Below are positions 57,033-64,000 of a stretch of DNA of 64,000 bases, piece by piece; position 1 is the stretch's first letter; each line of letters starts with the position of its first letter. Under the pieces are notes generated by a model that worked only from the letters and a program-made list of their open reading frames with translations, was not told the DNA's origin and did not search any database. The translations under genes and the position numbers were made by a program. The stretch comes from Corallococcus carmarthensis. GTDB lineage: Bacteria; Myxococcota; Myxococcia; Myxococcales; Myxococcaceae. The stretch is taken from the NCBI RefSeq assembly GCF_003611695.1, contig NZ_RAWE01000011.1:42805-106804 (forward strand), read 5' to 3'.

Positions 57033-57818
57033 ATGCATCTGTCCCCCCGTGACGTGGACAAGCTGCTGCTGCACCAGGCGGGCGTCGTCGCCCAGAAGCG
57101 GCTGGCGCGAGGCCTGCGCCTCAACTACCCGGAGACGGTGGCGCTCATCGCCACGCAGTTGCTGGAGTTCATCCGCGACGGCCGCAGCGTGGCGGAGCTG
57201 ATGGACCTGGGGCGCCGGTTCCTGGGGCGCGCGCAGGTGATGGACGGCGTGCCGGAGATGCTGGCGGAGGTGCAGGTGGAGGGCACCTTCCCGGACGGCA
57301 CCAAGCTGGTCACCGTGCACCACCCGGTGGTGGCGGAGCACGGAGACCTGTCGCTGGCCCTCTACGGCAGCTTCCTGCCGGTGCCGCCACTGGAGCGCTT
57401 CACCGTGCCCGCCGCGTCGCCGGAAGGGCCGCCCGGACAGGTGCGCGCGGCGGAGGGTGCGCTGGAACTCAACGCGGGCCGCAAGGCCATCACCCTGCGC
57501 GTCACGCACCAGGGCGACCGGCCCGTGCAGGTGGGCAGCCACTACGCGTTCGCGGAAGTAAACCGCGCGCTGGTGTTCGACCGGGGCCGCGCCTACGGCC
57601 ACCGGCTGGACATCCCCGCGGGCACGGCGGTGCGCTTCGAGCCGGGCGAGGTGAAGACGGTGTCCCTGGTCCCCATCGCGGGGGAACAGGTGGTGCGCGG
57701 AGGCAACGCGCTGGGCAGCGGCAAGGTGTCCGACGAAGGCCGCGAGCGCTTGTTGGAGGCCGTGCGCACGCAGGGCTTCGGTCACGAGGCAGGGAACGAC
57801 GAGGAGGGTCGCTCATGA
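57033..57818 (+). CDS. ureAB: Fused urease gamma and beta subunit
   Basis: 261 residues; GAGGGAG before the ATG. Residues 1-100 are the gamma subunit ([76 protein letters not shown]), then a short linker and the beta subunit ([72 protein letters not shown]). Fusions of this type occur in Helicobacter and some actinobacteria and pseudomonads. It overlaps ureC by 4 bp (ATGA). It assembles with UreC. Confidence 0.97.
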   Translation: MHLSPRDVDKLLLHQAGVVAQKRLARGLRLNYPETVALIATQLLEFIRDGRSVAELMDLGRRFLGRAQVMDGVPEMLAEVQVEGTFPDGTKLVTVHHPVVAEHGDLSLALYGSFLPVPPLERFTVPAASPEGPPGQVRAAEGALELNAGRKAITLRVTHQGDRPVQVGSHYAFAEVNRALVFDRGRAYGHRLDIPAGTAVRFEPGEVKTVSLVPIAGEQVVRGGNALGSGKVSDEGRERLLEAVRTQGFGHEAGNDEEGRS

Positions 57819-59530
57819 GCCGCACCATGGACAGACGCCACTACGCGGACATGTTCGGCCCCACCACGGGAGACCGGGTGCGGCTGGGGGACACCGGCCT
57901 GTGGCTCCAGGTGGAGCGCGACGCCACCGTGTATGGCGACGAGTGCAAGTTCGGCGGCGGCAAGGTGCTGCGTGAAGGCATGGGCCAGCGCGCGGGCGCG
58001 GGCGACGCGGACGCGCTCGACTGCGTCATCACCAACGCGCTCGTGGTGGACTGGACGGGCATCTTCAAGGCGGACGTGGGCCTCAAGGCGGGGCGCATCG
58101 CCGCCATTGGCAAGGCGGGCAACCCGGACGTCATGGCGGGCGTCACGCCGGGCATGGTGGTGGGCGTCACCACGGAGGTCATCGCGGGGGAAGGGCTCAT
58201 CCTCACCGCGGGCGGCCTGGATACGCACATCCACTTCATCAGCCCGCAGCAGGCGGATGAGGCCATCGCCAGCGGCATCACCACCTGGGTGGGCGGCGGC
58301 ACCGGCCCCGCCACCGGCACCAACGCCACCACCTGCACGCCGGGCGCGTGGAACCTGGCGCGCATGCTGGAGGCCACGGACACGATTCCCCTGAACATCG
58401 GCCTCACCGGCAAGGGCAACACGTCCCTGCCGGAAGGCCTGTTGGATCAGGTCCGCGCGGGCGCCATCGGCCTCAAGCTGCACGAGGACTGGGGCACCAC
58501 GCCCGCCGCCATCGACACCTGCCTCACGCTGGCGGACGCGGAGGACGTGCAGGTCACCATCCACACGGACACGCTCAACGAGTCCGGCTACGTGGATGAT
58601 TCGCTGGCGGCGTTCAAGGGCCGCACCATCCACACGTACCACTCGGAAGGGGCGGGCGGCGGCCACGCGCCGGACATCATCCGCGTGTGCGGCGCGCCCA
58701 ACGTGCTGCCCAGCTCCACCAACCCCACGCGGCCGTACACGGTGAACACGCTGGATGAGCACCTGGACATGCTCATGGTGTGTCACCACCTGGACCGCGA
58801 GATTCCGGAGGACGTGGCCTTCGCGGAGAGCCGCATCCGCGGAGAGACCATCGCCGCGGAGGACATCCTCCACGACCTGGGCGCCATCAGCATGATGGCC
58901 TCCGACAGCCAGGCCATGGGCCGCGTGGGCGAGGTCATCACCCGCACGTGGCAGACGGCGCACAAGATGCGCGAGCAGCGCGGGCGGCTCGCCGGCGAGC
59001 AGGGTGACAACGACAACCTGCGCATCCGCCGCTACGTGGCGAAGTACACCATCAACCCGGCCATCGCCCACGGGCTGTCCCACGAGGTGGGCTCCGTGGA
59101 GGTGGGGAAGCTGGCGGACCTGGTGCTATGGCGGCCCGCCTTCTTCGGCGCGAAGCCGGAGCTGGTGCTCAAGGGCGGCTTCATCGCGTGGGGGCAGATG
59201 GGCGACGCGAACGCGTCCATCCCCACGCCGCAGCCGTACATGATGCGCCCCATGTTCGGCGCGCGAGGGCGGGCGCGGGGCTCCACCAGCATCGCGTTCG
59301 TGTCCGGGCGCGCGCTCAGGGAAGGCACCGTGCAGGGGCTGGGGCTCACCAAGCGGCTGTCCGCGGTGGTGAACTGCCGCAAGCTGGGCAAGAAGGACAT
59401 GCGCCTCAACGACGCGCTGCCGGTCATCACGGTGGATCCGGAGACCTACGAGGTCCGCGCGGACGGAGCGCTCTTGCGCTGCGAGCCCGCCACCTGGCTG
59501 CCCCTGGCCCAGCGCTACTCGCTGTTCTGA
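57815..59530 (+). CDS. ureC: Urease alpha subunit (catalytic)
   Basis: 571 residues. The nickel ligands and catalytic residues are in place: HIHFISPQQ (two His), [11 protein letters not shown] with carbamylated Lys221, [26 protein letters not shown] and the flap [22 protein letters not shown] with Cys-His-His. It hydrolyses urea to ammonia and carbamate with a bi-nickel centre. Length is normal (about 567). It overlaps ureAB by 4 bp and is followed after 11 bp by ureF. Confidence 0.98.
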   Translation: MSRTMDRRHYADMFGPTTGDRVRLGDTGLWLQVERDATVYGDECKFGGGKVLREGMGQRAGAGDADALDCVITNALVVDWTGIFKADVGLKAGRIAAIGKAGNPDVMAGVTPGMVVGVTTEVIAGEGLILTAGGLDTHIHFISPQQADEAIASGITTWVGGGTGPATGTNATTCTPGAWNLARMLEATDTIPLNIGLTGKGNTSLPEGLLDQVRAGAIGLKLHEDWGTTPAAIDTCLTLADAEDVQVTIHTDTLNESGYVDDSLAAFKGRTIHTYHSEGAGGGHAPDIIRVCGAPNVLPSSTNPTRPYTVNTLDEHLDMLMVCHHLDREIPEDVAFAESRIRGETIAAEDILHDLGAISMMASDSQAMGRVGEVITRTWQTAHKMREQRGRLAGEQGDNDNLRIRRYVAKYTINPAIAHGLSHEVGSVEVGKLADLVLWRPAFFGAKPELVLKGGFIAWGQMGDANASIPTPQPYMMRPMFGARGRARGSTSIAFVSGRALREGTVQGLGLTKRLSAVVNCRKLGKKDMRLNDALPVITVDPETYEVRADGALLRCEPATWLPLAQRYSLF

Positions 59531-59541
59531 AGAGGCACGCC

Positions 59542-60204
59542 ATGGCTTCCAGCTGGAGGGTGTTGCAGCTGGCGGACTCGGGCTTTCCCACCGGGGGCTT
59601 CGCGCACTCGGGGGGGCTGGAGGCCGCGGTGCAGGCGGGCGAGGTGCGCGGCGCGGCCGACGTGCGGCGCTTCGTGGAGGCGCTGGTGTGGCAGGCGGGC
59701 CTGGGCGGGCTGCCGCTGGTGGGCGCGGCGTGGCGCGAGCCTGGCTCCCTGCCCGCGTTGGATGCGCGCGCGGACGCGTTCCTCACCAACCACGTCGCCC
59801 ACCGGGCCAGCCGCACGCAGGGGCGGGCCTTCCTGGACACCTGCGCGCGCATCTTCCCGGAGGCCGTGGGGCCGGTGCGCGAGGCGGCCCGCGCGGCCGG
59901 CGTGAAGTTCCACCACGCGCCCGTGTTCGGCGCGGTGCTGCGCGCGCTGGAGGTGGAGCAGGAGGACGCGCAGCGGCTCTTCCTGTCGCTCACCCTGCGG
60001 GGCGCCCTGTCCGCGGGCGTGCGCATGGGCGTCATCGGCACGCATGAATCCCACCAGGTGCAGCACGCGGCCACGCCGCTGCTGGATGCCGTCCTGGCGC
60101 AATGCAAGACATCGGGCGTGGAGGACCTGTCGCAGCCCGCGCCGTTCTGGGACCTGGTGGGTGCCACGCACGACCGGCTGTATTCCAGGCTGTTCCTGTC
60201 CTGA
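59542..60204 (+). CDS. ureF: Urease accessory protein UreF
   Basis: 220 residues from the ATG behind [42 protein letters not shown], the long all-helical body and [40 protein letters not shown] are UreF landmarks. It acts as a GTPase-activating checkpoint for UreG in the nickel delivery complex. Directly in the ureAB-ureC-ureF-ureG operon. Confidence 0.96.
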   Translation: MASSWRVLQLADSGFPTGGFAHSGGLEAAVQAGEVRGAADVRRFVEALVWQAGLGGLPLVGAAWREPGSLPALDARADAFLTNHVAHRASRTQGRAFLDTCARIFPEAVGPVREAARAAGVKFHHAPVFGAVLRALEVEQEDAQRLFLSLTLRGALSAGVRMGVIGTHESHQVQHAATPLLDAVLAQCKTSGVEDLSQPAPFWDLVGATHDRLYSRLFLS

Positions 60205-60229
60205 AACAAGAGACGAAAGGAAACGCGAC

Positions 60230-60946
60230 ATGCACGACGACGACCACCGCGGCCATGGGCAGGACGGGCACGAGCACACGCACGAGGACTGGGACCACCC
60301 GGGCCACTTCGACGCGCGCGACAAGCCGCACCGGCGCGACTACTCGCGGCGCGCCTTCACGATTGGCATTGGCGGCCCGGTGGGCAGCGGCAAGACGGCG
60401 CTGGTGCTGGCCCTGTGCAAGAAGCTGCGCGACCAGTACCGCCTGGGCGTGGTGACCAACGACATCTTCACCAAGGAGGACGCGGAGTTCCTGGTGCGCA
60501 ACCAGGCCCTGTCCCCGGAGCGCATCAAGGCGGTGGAGACGGGCGGCTGCCCCCACGCCGCCATCCGCGAGGACATCAGCCACAACCTGCTCGCGCTGGA
60601 GCAGCTGATGGAGGAGCTGCACCCGGAGCTGCTCATCGTGGAGAGCGGCGGCGACAACCTGGCCGCGCAGTACAGCCGCGAGCTGGCGGACTACACCGTC
60701 TACGTCATCGACGTGGCGGGCGGGGACAAGGTGCCTCGCAAGGGCGGGCCCGGGATTACGCAGTCTGACCTGTTGATCATCAACAAGACGGACCTCGCAC
60801 CGCACGTGGGAGCGGACCTGGGCGTGATGGAGCGCGACGCCCGGAAGATGCGCGGCGAGGGGCCCTTCGTCTTCACGCAGGTCACACGGGATGTCGGTGT
60901 GGACGCGGTGGTGGGCCACCTGCTGGACGCCTGGCGCCGAAGATAG
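60230..60946 (+). CDS. ureG: Urease accessory GTPase UreG with His-rich N-terminus
   Basis: 238 residues; GAAAGGAAACGCGAC precedes the ATG. The P-loop [48 protein letters not shown] with the metal-binding Cys-Pro-His and [14 protein letters not shown] are all present. The first 35 residues contain about ten His mixed with Asp and Glu, a metal-storing tail as in some mycobacterial UreG and HypB. No ureE gene is present, so this tail may do part of UreE's nickel-handling job. Final gene of the operon. Confidence 0.96.
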   Translation: MHDDDHRGHGQDGHEHTHEDWDHPGHFDARDKPHRRDYSRRAFTIGIGGPVGSGKTALVLALCKKLRDQYRLGVVTNDIFTKEDAEFLVRNQALSPERIKAVETGGCPHAAIREDISHNLLALEQLMEELHPELLIVESGGDNLAAQYSRELADYTVYVIDVAGGDKVPRKGGPGITQSDLLIINKTDLAPHVGADLGVMERDARKMRGEGPFVFTQVTRDVGVDAVVGHLLDAWRRR

Positions 60947-60972
60947 CCACCGGACGAACGGTCCTTTCATCA

Positions 60973-61006
60973 GACACCCGTCCGGCACATCCGGGCGGGT
61001 TGTGTC
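60973..61006. terminator. Imperfect hairpin after the urease operon
   Basis: GACACCCGTCCGG and CCGGGCGGGTTGTGTC can pair imperfectly around a short loop, 27 bases after the ureG stop and just before the kinase start. No T run. It may reduce read-through into the kinase gene. Confidence 0.35.
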
Positions 61007-61009
61007 ACG

Positions 61010-63499
61010 GTGCCCGCCGTGGAACTCCTGGAGCGGGCACGTGTGGAGTGGGCGGCGGCGGCGGTCGGCCTCGTCGTGGGCACCTCGATGGTGTTCGTCC
61101 CCTACGAGTTCGGCTCCGTCCTCTTTCAATACATCTATCCGCACATCCGGCTGCTGGGGAGCCTGTTCCTCGCCGGCGCGGGGATGATGCTCGTCGCGCT
61201 CATGTACCCGGCCTGGCCCGCCTTCGTGGGACGGGTGGGGCGTGTGTTCGTGCTGGCCGCGGTCGCGATCTACTGGTGGGTGGTCTGCGTCCTGCCCGTC
61301 AGCCTCACCGGCACCGTCCTCTACCTGCTCCTGATGGTCCTGCTCGTCATGGAGCGGCGCACCCTGCGCCGGGGACAGGGCCTGCTGGCGGTGTTCCTGG
61401 CCAGCGTGGCGCTGTGCTTCGGGGCGCTCCTGGTCTGGGCGCCCCGGGGCTTCGTGCGCTTCGCCCTGGCGTCGCTGGGCCCCTACGCGCGGTGGGTGGG
61501 GCTGCTCTTCTTCCTGATGGGGGTGCTGCTCGCCGTGGGGCTGTGGCGCCGCAAGCCGCTCCTGTGCCGGCTGGCCCTGGGAGGCCTGGCCCTCCTGTTC
61601 CTGAACATGACGGCCGGGGTGGCGTCGTGGCGCGCGTGGTCGGGCATGAGCGTGTACGCCGTGCTGACGCTGGCGTGCGCGCTGCTGGCGGGGGGGCGCC
61701 GGTGGCCGGTGCTGGCGGGGGTGCGCTGGCGGCTGTTCCGCGGCATGGCGCTGGCGTCGGTGCTGCCCATCGTGACCGTGGGCGCGGTGGCGTCGTTCCT
61801 CGCGCAGAAGGCCCTGGAGGCGGAACTGCACGGCAAGGCCCAGCAGGCGGTGGCCGCGGAGACGGCGTGGCTGGAGCAGACGGCCACCATGGCGCGCTCG
61901 CTGCTGCGCGTGTACAGCCGGGGGCCGGGCTTCATCTCCCTGGTGCGCGCGGGCAACCGCGAGGGCATGCGGGAGCGGCTGGCGCTGCTGGAGGGCGAGT
62001 CCGGGCTGTTCGACGCGGCCTGGCTGCTGGATGAGGCCGGCGACACGCTGATGCCCTCCGTGCGGCTGAACCGGGCGAACGGCAACTTCGCGCACCGCAC
62101 CTACTTCCAGGAGGCGCTGAAGGGCGGCGCCGAGGTGCAGCTGTCGCGGCCCTTCGTCACCCGGTCGGGCGAGCCCTACATCGTCTTCACCATGCCCATG
62201 GACCTGGGCGCTGGCCGGCGCGCCTTCCTGGTGGGCGGGCTGTCCCTGCGGCGGTTGGCGTTGCAGCCGATGCTCGCCTCGCGCGGCTACCACGTGGAGA
62301 TCTTCGACCGCCGCGATGGCAGCCTCCTGCGCGAGACGGAGCGGGGGGACGTGCTCACGCGGGCGCCGGTGCTGGAGTTGGTGGGCGCGGAGGCGCTGAC
62401 GCGGCCGGACGGGCTCCTGGAGACGTTCGACGACACGGGGCGGCGGCTGCTGGTGGCGCACGCGCGGGTGGAGGGCACGCCCTGGACGGTGGTGGTGACG
62501 GCGCGGCTGCGCGAGGCGTTCGCGCCGGTGACGCGCATGGGCGCGTGGGTGGTGGCCATCGCGGTGCTGGCGGGGGCCATCGCGCTCGTGCTGTCGCAGT
62601 GGGTGGGGCGGGACGTGGCGCAGCGGCTGGAGACGCTGCGGGACGGCTTCGCCGCGCTGGGCACGCCCGCGCCGGAGCTGCGCGTGCAGGCCCAGGGAGA
62701 CGACGAGGTCGCGCATCTGGCGCAGGGCTTCAACGACATGGCGGCGCGCATCGACCGCACGCAGAAGGAGCTGCGCGAAGCCATCGCCATCCGGGACCAG
62801 TTCCTGTCCATGGCGAGCCACGAATTGCGCACGCCGCTGACGCCGCTGAAGGCGACGCTGGAGCTGCTCATCCGCCAGTCCGGATCCGCCCAGGGGATGA
62901 GCCCGGAGCGGCAGCGGGAGACCTTCGCGCGGCTGAACCGGCAGGTGGACCGGCTGACGCGGCTGATTGGCGACATGCTGGACGTGTCGCGGCTGCAGTC
63001 CGGGCGCTTCACGTTGACGGAGGCGCCCATGGACCTGGTGGCGCTGGCGCGCGAGGTACTGGAGCGCATCCAGTCCACGCGGCCGGAGCGCCAGGGCCTG
63101 GTGTCCCTGGAGGCCCCGGCCGAGTCGCTGGTGGGCCGGTGGGACGAGCAGCGGTTGGATCAGCTGCTCACGAACCTGGTGGAGAACGCCCTGCGCTATT
63201 CACCGCCGGGGACACCGGTGGTCATGCGGGTGCGCGAGGAGGACGGGCAGGTGCGGGTGGAGGTGGAGGACCGGGGCATCGGCATTCCGGCGGACAGCCT
63301 GCCGCAGCTCTTCACGCCCTTCTTCCGTGCGCGCAACGCGGCCGAGCACTACGCCGGGGGACTGGGATTGGGGCTGGCCATCTGCCGCGAAATCGTGGAG
63401 CGCCACGGAGGCCGCATCAGCGCGAAGAGTGACGGGCCGGGGCAGGGCACCTGCTTCACGGTGTGGCTGCCGCGCGCGGCCGTCGCGGACGCGGCCTGA
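61010..63499 (+). CDS. Membrane sensor histidine kinase with Cache-like sensor and HAMP
   Basis: 829 residues from a GTG (further GTGs at 61019 and 61043 are possible starts). Seven or so hydrophobic segments fill 1-250, then a periplasmic Cache-like domain (about 275-500: VTRSGEPYIVFTMPMDLGAG RRAFLVGGLSLRRL), another membrane helix (VVAIAVLAGAIALVLSQWVG), HAMP, HisKA with His604 in LSMASHELRTPL and ATPase domain with NLVENALRYSP, DRGIGIP and GLGLGLAI. The N-terminal multipass part plus Cache is an unusual double sensor. Its stop overlaps the AraC-type regulator gene by one base (TGATG), so kinase and regulator are coupled. Confidence 0.92.
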   Translation: MPAVELLERARVEWAAAAVGLVVGTSMVFVPYEFGSVLFQYIYPHIRLLGSLFLAGAGMMLVALMYPAWPAFVGRVGRVFVLAAVAIYWWVVCVLPVSLTGTVLYLLLMVLLVMERRTLRRGQGLLAVFLASVALCFGALLVWAPRGFVRFALASLGPYARWVGLLFFLMGVLLAVGLWRRKPLLCRLALGGLALLFLNMTAGVASWRAWSGMSVYAVLTLACALLAGGRRWPVLAGVRWRLFRGMALASVLPIVTVGAVASFLAQKALEAELHGKAQQAVAAETAWLEQTATMARSLLRVYSRGPGFISLVRAGNREGMRERLALLEGESGLFDAAWLLDEAGDTLMPSVRLNRANGNFAHRTYFQEALKGGAEVQLSRPFVTRSGEPYIVFTMPMDLGAGRRAFLVGGLSLRRLALQPMLASRGYHVEIFDRRDGSLLRETERGDVLTRAPVLELVGAEALTRPDGLLETFDDTGRRLLVAHARVEGTPWTVVVTARLREAFAPVTRMGAWVVAIAVLAGAIALVLSQWVGRDVAQRLETLRDGFAALGTPAPELRVQAQGDDEVAHLAQGFNDMAARIDRTQKELREAIAIRDQFLSMASHELRTPLTPLKATLELLIRQSGSAQGMSPERQRETFARLNRQVDRLTRLIGDMLDVSRLQSGRFTLTEAPMDLVALAREVLERIQSTRPERQGLVSLEAPAESLVGRWDEQRLDQLLTNLVENALRYSPPGTPVVMRVREEDGQVRVEVEDRGIGIPADSLPQLFTPFFRARNAAEHYAGGLGLGLAICREIVERHGGRISAKSDGPGQGTCFTVWLPRAAVADAA

Positions 63500-64000
63500 T
63501 GCGCTACGTGGAGGCGAGTCCCTGCGCGGCGCTGGCGCCGTACGTCCAGTGCTACTGGGCGCTGGAGCTGTCGGGGGAGGCGCCGGTGGGCGTGCACCGG
63601 GTGATGCCGGACGGGTGCCTGGACATCCTGGTGGACCTGACGGACGGGGTGGGGCTGCACGTGGTGGGGGCGATGCGGACGGCGGAGGTGGTGCCGTTGT
63701 CCGCGCGTGCGGCCTTCGTCGCGGTGCGCTTCCGGCCCGGCGGCGCGCAGCCGTTCCTGCGGTTGCCCCTGCTGGAGCTGACGGACGCGAAGGTGGCGCT
63801 GGGGGACCTCTGGCCGCGCGAGGCGCGCGAGTGGCGCGAGCGGCTGGGCGCGGTGGAGGGCACGGCGGCGCGCTTCGCCCTGCTGGAGCGGCTGCTGCTG
63901 GGCCGGCTGCCCGGGCAGGAGGGGGACGCGGGGGTGCGGCACGCCGTGGACCTCATCCTGGAAGCGAGGGGCCAGGTGCCGGTGCGTTCGCTGGAGGGGG
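63499..64000 (+). CDS. AraC-type transcriptional regulator, C-terminus outside window
   Basis: At least 167 residues before the window end. The N-terminal ligand domain begins MRYVEASPCAALAPYVQCYW and has VHRVMPDGCLDILVDLTDG and VAVRFRPGGAQPFLRLPLLE LTD, the DUF6597 domain of AraC proteins; the AraC helix-turn-helix should follow to the right. Its ATG overlaps the histidine-kinase stop. Not a response regulator by sequence, so the link to the kinase is by expression, not by phosphotransfer as far as can be seen. Confidence 0.88.
   Translation, partial: MRYVEASPCAALAPYVQCYWALELSGEAPVGVHRVMPDGCLDILVDLTDGVGLHVVGAMRTAEVVPLSARAAFVAVRFRPGGAQPFLRLPLLELTDAKVALGDLWPREAREWRERLGAVEGTAARFALLERLLLGRLPGQEGDAGVRHAVDLILEARGQVPVRSLEG

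Noticed and set aside
60032..62821. A 929-codon open frame on the minus strand across ureF, ureG and the kinase
   Set aside because: Composition is Arg/His/Gln-rich as expected for the antisense of high-GC genes; three well-identified genes lie on the other strand.
1..64000. tRNA, rRNA, CRISPR array, complete transposon or prophage genes
   Set aside because: Looked for on both strands by eye; none recognised.

Overview
The window is high-GC DNA (third codon positions almost all G or C) with families characteristic of Myxococcaceae: the Myxococcus paralogous families TIGR02268 (DUF2381) and TIGR02269 (DUF2380-type lipoproteins), many lipoproteins, a large hybrid histidine kinase and numerous secreted proteins. 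A predatory myxobacterium close to Corallococcus or Myxococcus is the most likely source. No tRNA, rRNA, complete insertion sequence or CRISPR array was recognised.

Layout. 1-9.8 kb: a truncated acyltransferase, an HxlR regulator divergent from a QorB-like reductase, a three-gene toxin-like lipoprotein operon (3874-1875 plus an upstream envelope gene), a TIGR02268 gene with a lipoprotein, a sigma factor coupled to a NurA-like protein, then a second QorB paralogue preceded by the 3' remnant of a third. 9.8-22 kb: a three-gene operon built around a papain-like peptidase, a fatty-acid desaturase, bioA, an FAD oxidoreductase, an 1139-residue hybrid kinase, and DedA and AI-2E-type membrane proteins. 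22-27 kb: an S9 peptidase and an AbiE-like toxin-antitoxin pair in which both genes carry a one-base frameshift, headed by AT-rich inverted repeats. 27-40.8 kb: an OmpA/DUF4398 lipoprotein pair, a 5'-3' nuclease, a truncated globin, small hypothetical genes, a sterol-desaturase-like protein, an amidase, a TetR/aldo-keto reductase pair, a GH88-like hydrolase and a spore-photoproduct-lyase-like radical SAM protein.

40.8-50 kb is a mosaic accessory region. A TcdA/TcdB-like glycosyltransferase with an N-terminal zinc ribbon lies between two exact 27-bp direct repeats. Next to it a secreted HExxH metalloprotease is bracketed by 16-bp and 37-bp sequences that bracket a different lipoprotein gene 3 kb further right. 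A CBM20-esterase and a small coupled gene follow.

50-64 kb: tandem secreted paralogues with duplicated leaders, then a urease locus (ureD, ureAB fusion, ureC, ureF, ureG, without ureE) interrupted by two paralogous secreted proteins and by a YopT-like (C58) cysteine protease on the opposite strand, and finally a membrane histidine kinase overlapping an AraC-type regulator cut by the window end.

The most notable content is the set of effector-like proteins: the TcdB-like glycosyltransferase, the YopT-like protease and the HNH-like lipoprotein with its probable immunity protein. In a predator these could act on prey or competitors, but that role is inferred from domain resemblance only.
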